Source: Spirochaetia bacterium (lineage in GTDB: Bacteria > Spirochaetota > Spirochaetia > Treponematales > Breznakiellaceae). Taken from it: a DNA stretch of 14,240 nt. Below are positions 13,198 to 14,240 of the stretch, one piece after another. The notes beneath the pieces were generated by a model, which saw only the letters and a list, made by a program, of their open reading frames with translations, did no database searches and was not told the origin of the DNA. Within the stretch, counting starts at the first letter, position 1. Each line of letters opens with the position of its first letter. The position numbers and the translations under genes are program-made. The DNA lies in the NCBI GenBank assembly GCA_025997795.1, contig BNVB01000061.1, positions 1 to 14,240 on the forward strand, read 5' to 3'.

Positions 13198-13647
13198 ATG
13201 GGGTCAAGGCACAAGGGGCGTATATTGGCTTTTCAGGCCCTCTATGCCTGGGATATGGCAGAAAAGGGTGATAAAAAACGGACCCTGACGGATCTGCTGG
13301 AACTTTCCTGGCTGGAGGACGATAAACGCCAATCCCTGGGAGATACGGCGGATTTTTCCCGGCTCCTTATAAGCGGTGCGGTGGAAAACAGCGAAGCCGT
13401 GGACACCATGATCCGCGGCCATCTGGATCGCTGGGATTTTTCCCGCTTAAACCGGGTCGACCGGGCGCTGCTCCGGCTTGCTGTTTATGAACTGTTGTAC
13501 CAGACAGCGCCTCCTACGGTTATAATTGACGAGGCAGTAGCTATTTCCAGGTTATACGGTACCGATGATTCCTACCGCTTTATCAACGGGGTTCTGGACG
13601 GGGTCCGCAAAGCCATTCAGCTTTCTGCGGAAAAGGAGCGGCCATGA
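13198..13647 (+). CDS. nusB: Transcription antitermination factor NusB
   Basis: NusB with NusE (S10) binds boxA RNA and supports antitermination in rRNA operons. The product (149 residues, usual size) has the N-terminal RNA-binding helix GSRHKGRILAFQALYAWDM, and the C-terminal half carries the family's best-conserved part: LDRWDFSRLNRVDRALLRLAVYELLY, then PPTVIIDEAVAISRLYGTDDSYRFINGVLDGV. ATG 13198 follows directly on the stop codon of the parvulin-like gene, with no spare bases. No strong ribosome binding site is visible, so translation is probably coupled. Its stop overlaps the next start (ATGA). Confidence 0.95.
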   Translation: MGSRHKGRILAFQALYAWDMAEKGDKKRTLTDLLELSWLEDDKRQSLGDTADFSRLLISGAVENSEAVDTMIRGHLDRWDFSRLNRVDRALLRLAVYELLYQTAPPTVIIDEAVAISRLYGTDDSYRFINGVLDGVRKAIQLSAEKERP

Positions 13648-14240
13648 GCAGGTATGAGGACCAGATGCCGTCATCCCGGACAGGTCTTTTAAGGGGCGTA
13701 TGTCTCCTGGGCCTCGTGATATTACTTGTTCTTGCAGGAGCGCTGGTTTTTCTTTCCATTTACGGAGGTATTCCGCTCTTTTCCCCCGGTTTTGGAAAAA
13801 GCTCCTTTGCCCGGGCCCTGGAAACGTATGATCAACGGATCCGGGACAATCCGGATATTCCCTTCCGTCAGCGGAATGCCCTCCTGGATTCGCTGGAAAA
13901 AAAAGCCCTGGATACAGAAAATACCCTTTCAGTATTAAAACGTCGTCGGATCCCGGTTTTAGCGAGTTCCCCTTTAGGGGACACCCGGGGTTCCGGGATT
14001 CCCTCCCTGGCAGACCGGGAACAGTACCTTGGTTCCTATACCGCCGCCGCAGCCAGAGCCCTCAAGCAGTATCCCTATTCGGCCCAGGTGGGTGCGCTTG
14101 CGGCGGAAGCCCTGGTTTTAGCGGGCCTTGATACGGAAGAAAAGACAACGAAGCTTAGAGATTTGGCGGTCCTGATACAGGAGGGGGCTCTGCGGGACCT
14201 GGCCCTGGCCTTTGCCGTTTATTCCGGCGCCATGGAAGAC
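13644..14240 (+). CDS. Membrane-anchored protein, 5' part, cut by the right edge
   Basis: The frame opens at ATG 13644, overlapping the nusB stop as ATGA, with AAGGAG (13633-13638) 5 bases upstream, and stays open for 199 codons to the window edge. Residues 1-16 are cytoplasmic and partly basic. Residues 17-38 (LRGVCLLGLVILLVLAGALVFL) form one membrane helix. The rest lies outside the cytoplasm and is helical and Ala/Leu-rich, with Tyr-Ala-Ala repeats around residues 133-170 that look like tetratricopeptide-type helices. I do not recognise the family. Its coupling to nusB suggests co-expression with the parvulin-like protein and nusB, but says little about its job. Confidence 0.8.
   Translation, partial: MSRYEDQMPSSRTGLLRGVCLLGLVILLVLAGALVFLSIYGGIPLFSPGFGKSSFARALETYDQRIRDNPDIPFRQRNALLDSLEKKALDTENTLSVLKRRRIPVLASSPLGDTRGSGIPSLADREQYLGSYTAAAARALKQYPYSAQVGALAAEALVLAGLDTEEKTTKLRDLAVLIQEGALRDLALAFAVYSGAMED

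Noticed and set aside
1..14240. CRISPR arrays, tRNA or rRNA genes, insertion sequence ends, riboswitches
   Set aside because: Reading both strands I saw no regularly spaced direct repeats, no cloverleaf with a TTCGA-type arm in the gaps, and no terminal inverted repeats with target duplications.

Overview
The window looks like chromosomal DNA of a spirochaete, most likely a Treponema of the moderately GC-rich, termite-gut type. This rests on gene content: a GatCAB amidotransferase operon next to a short archaeal-type aspartyl-tRNA synthetase, a roughly 600-residue alanyl-tRNA synthetase of the shortened kind known from spirochaetes, lipoproteins whose lipobox cysteine is followed by NPSGS, and small PD-(D/E)XK and HicB-like proteins common in treponemes. 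It is inference from remembered families; no search was run.

Layout. At the left edge lies the 3' end of an Rpn-type PD-(D/E)XK gene. Then come gatC-gatA-gatB (434-3927), closely packed, and aspS (3995-5326). On the minus strand, convergent to aspS and overlapping its end, are a 5-formyltetrahydrofolate cyclo-ligase gene, a DRTGG-domain gene and era. Between era and alaS is an AT-richer accessory stretch (7387-10107) on the plus strand: a lone HicB-like gene, a lipoprotein gene interrupted at a run of 13 cytosines, a second lipoprotein gene and a DUF3782-like PD-(D/E)XK gene. It is followed by alaS, a secreted parvulin-like protein, nusB and the start of a membrane-anchored protein cut by the right edge.

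How the genes work together. AspRS carries the two anticodon-domain residues (His29, Pro87) associated with non-discriminating enzymes, so it probably charges both tRNA-Asp and tRNA-Asn, and GatCAB amidates the misacylated Asp-tRNA-Asn (and perhaps Glu-tRNA-Gln). The two steps of indirect tRNA amidation are thus encoded side by side.

Most interesting. The C13 tract at 8237-8249 ends a lipoprotein early, yet one frame over the sequence is open without a stop from the tract to 8979. One added C (or two lost) would join both halves into a 415-residue lipoprotein. This is a candidate phase-variable surface protein, or else a homopolymer error. Its promoter is well formed, has phased A-tracts upstream and a T8 run in its spacer. 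Also notable are a probable ATT start for the cyclo-ligase gene, likely leaderless transcripts for aspS and perhaps era, and Ala-rich insertions in both GatC and GatA.
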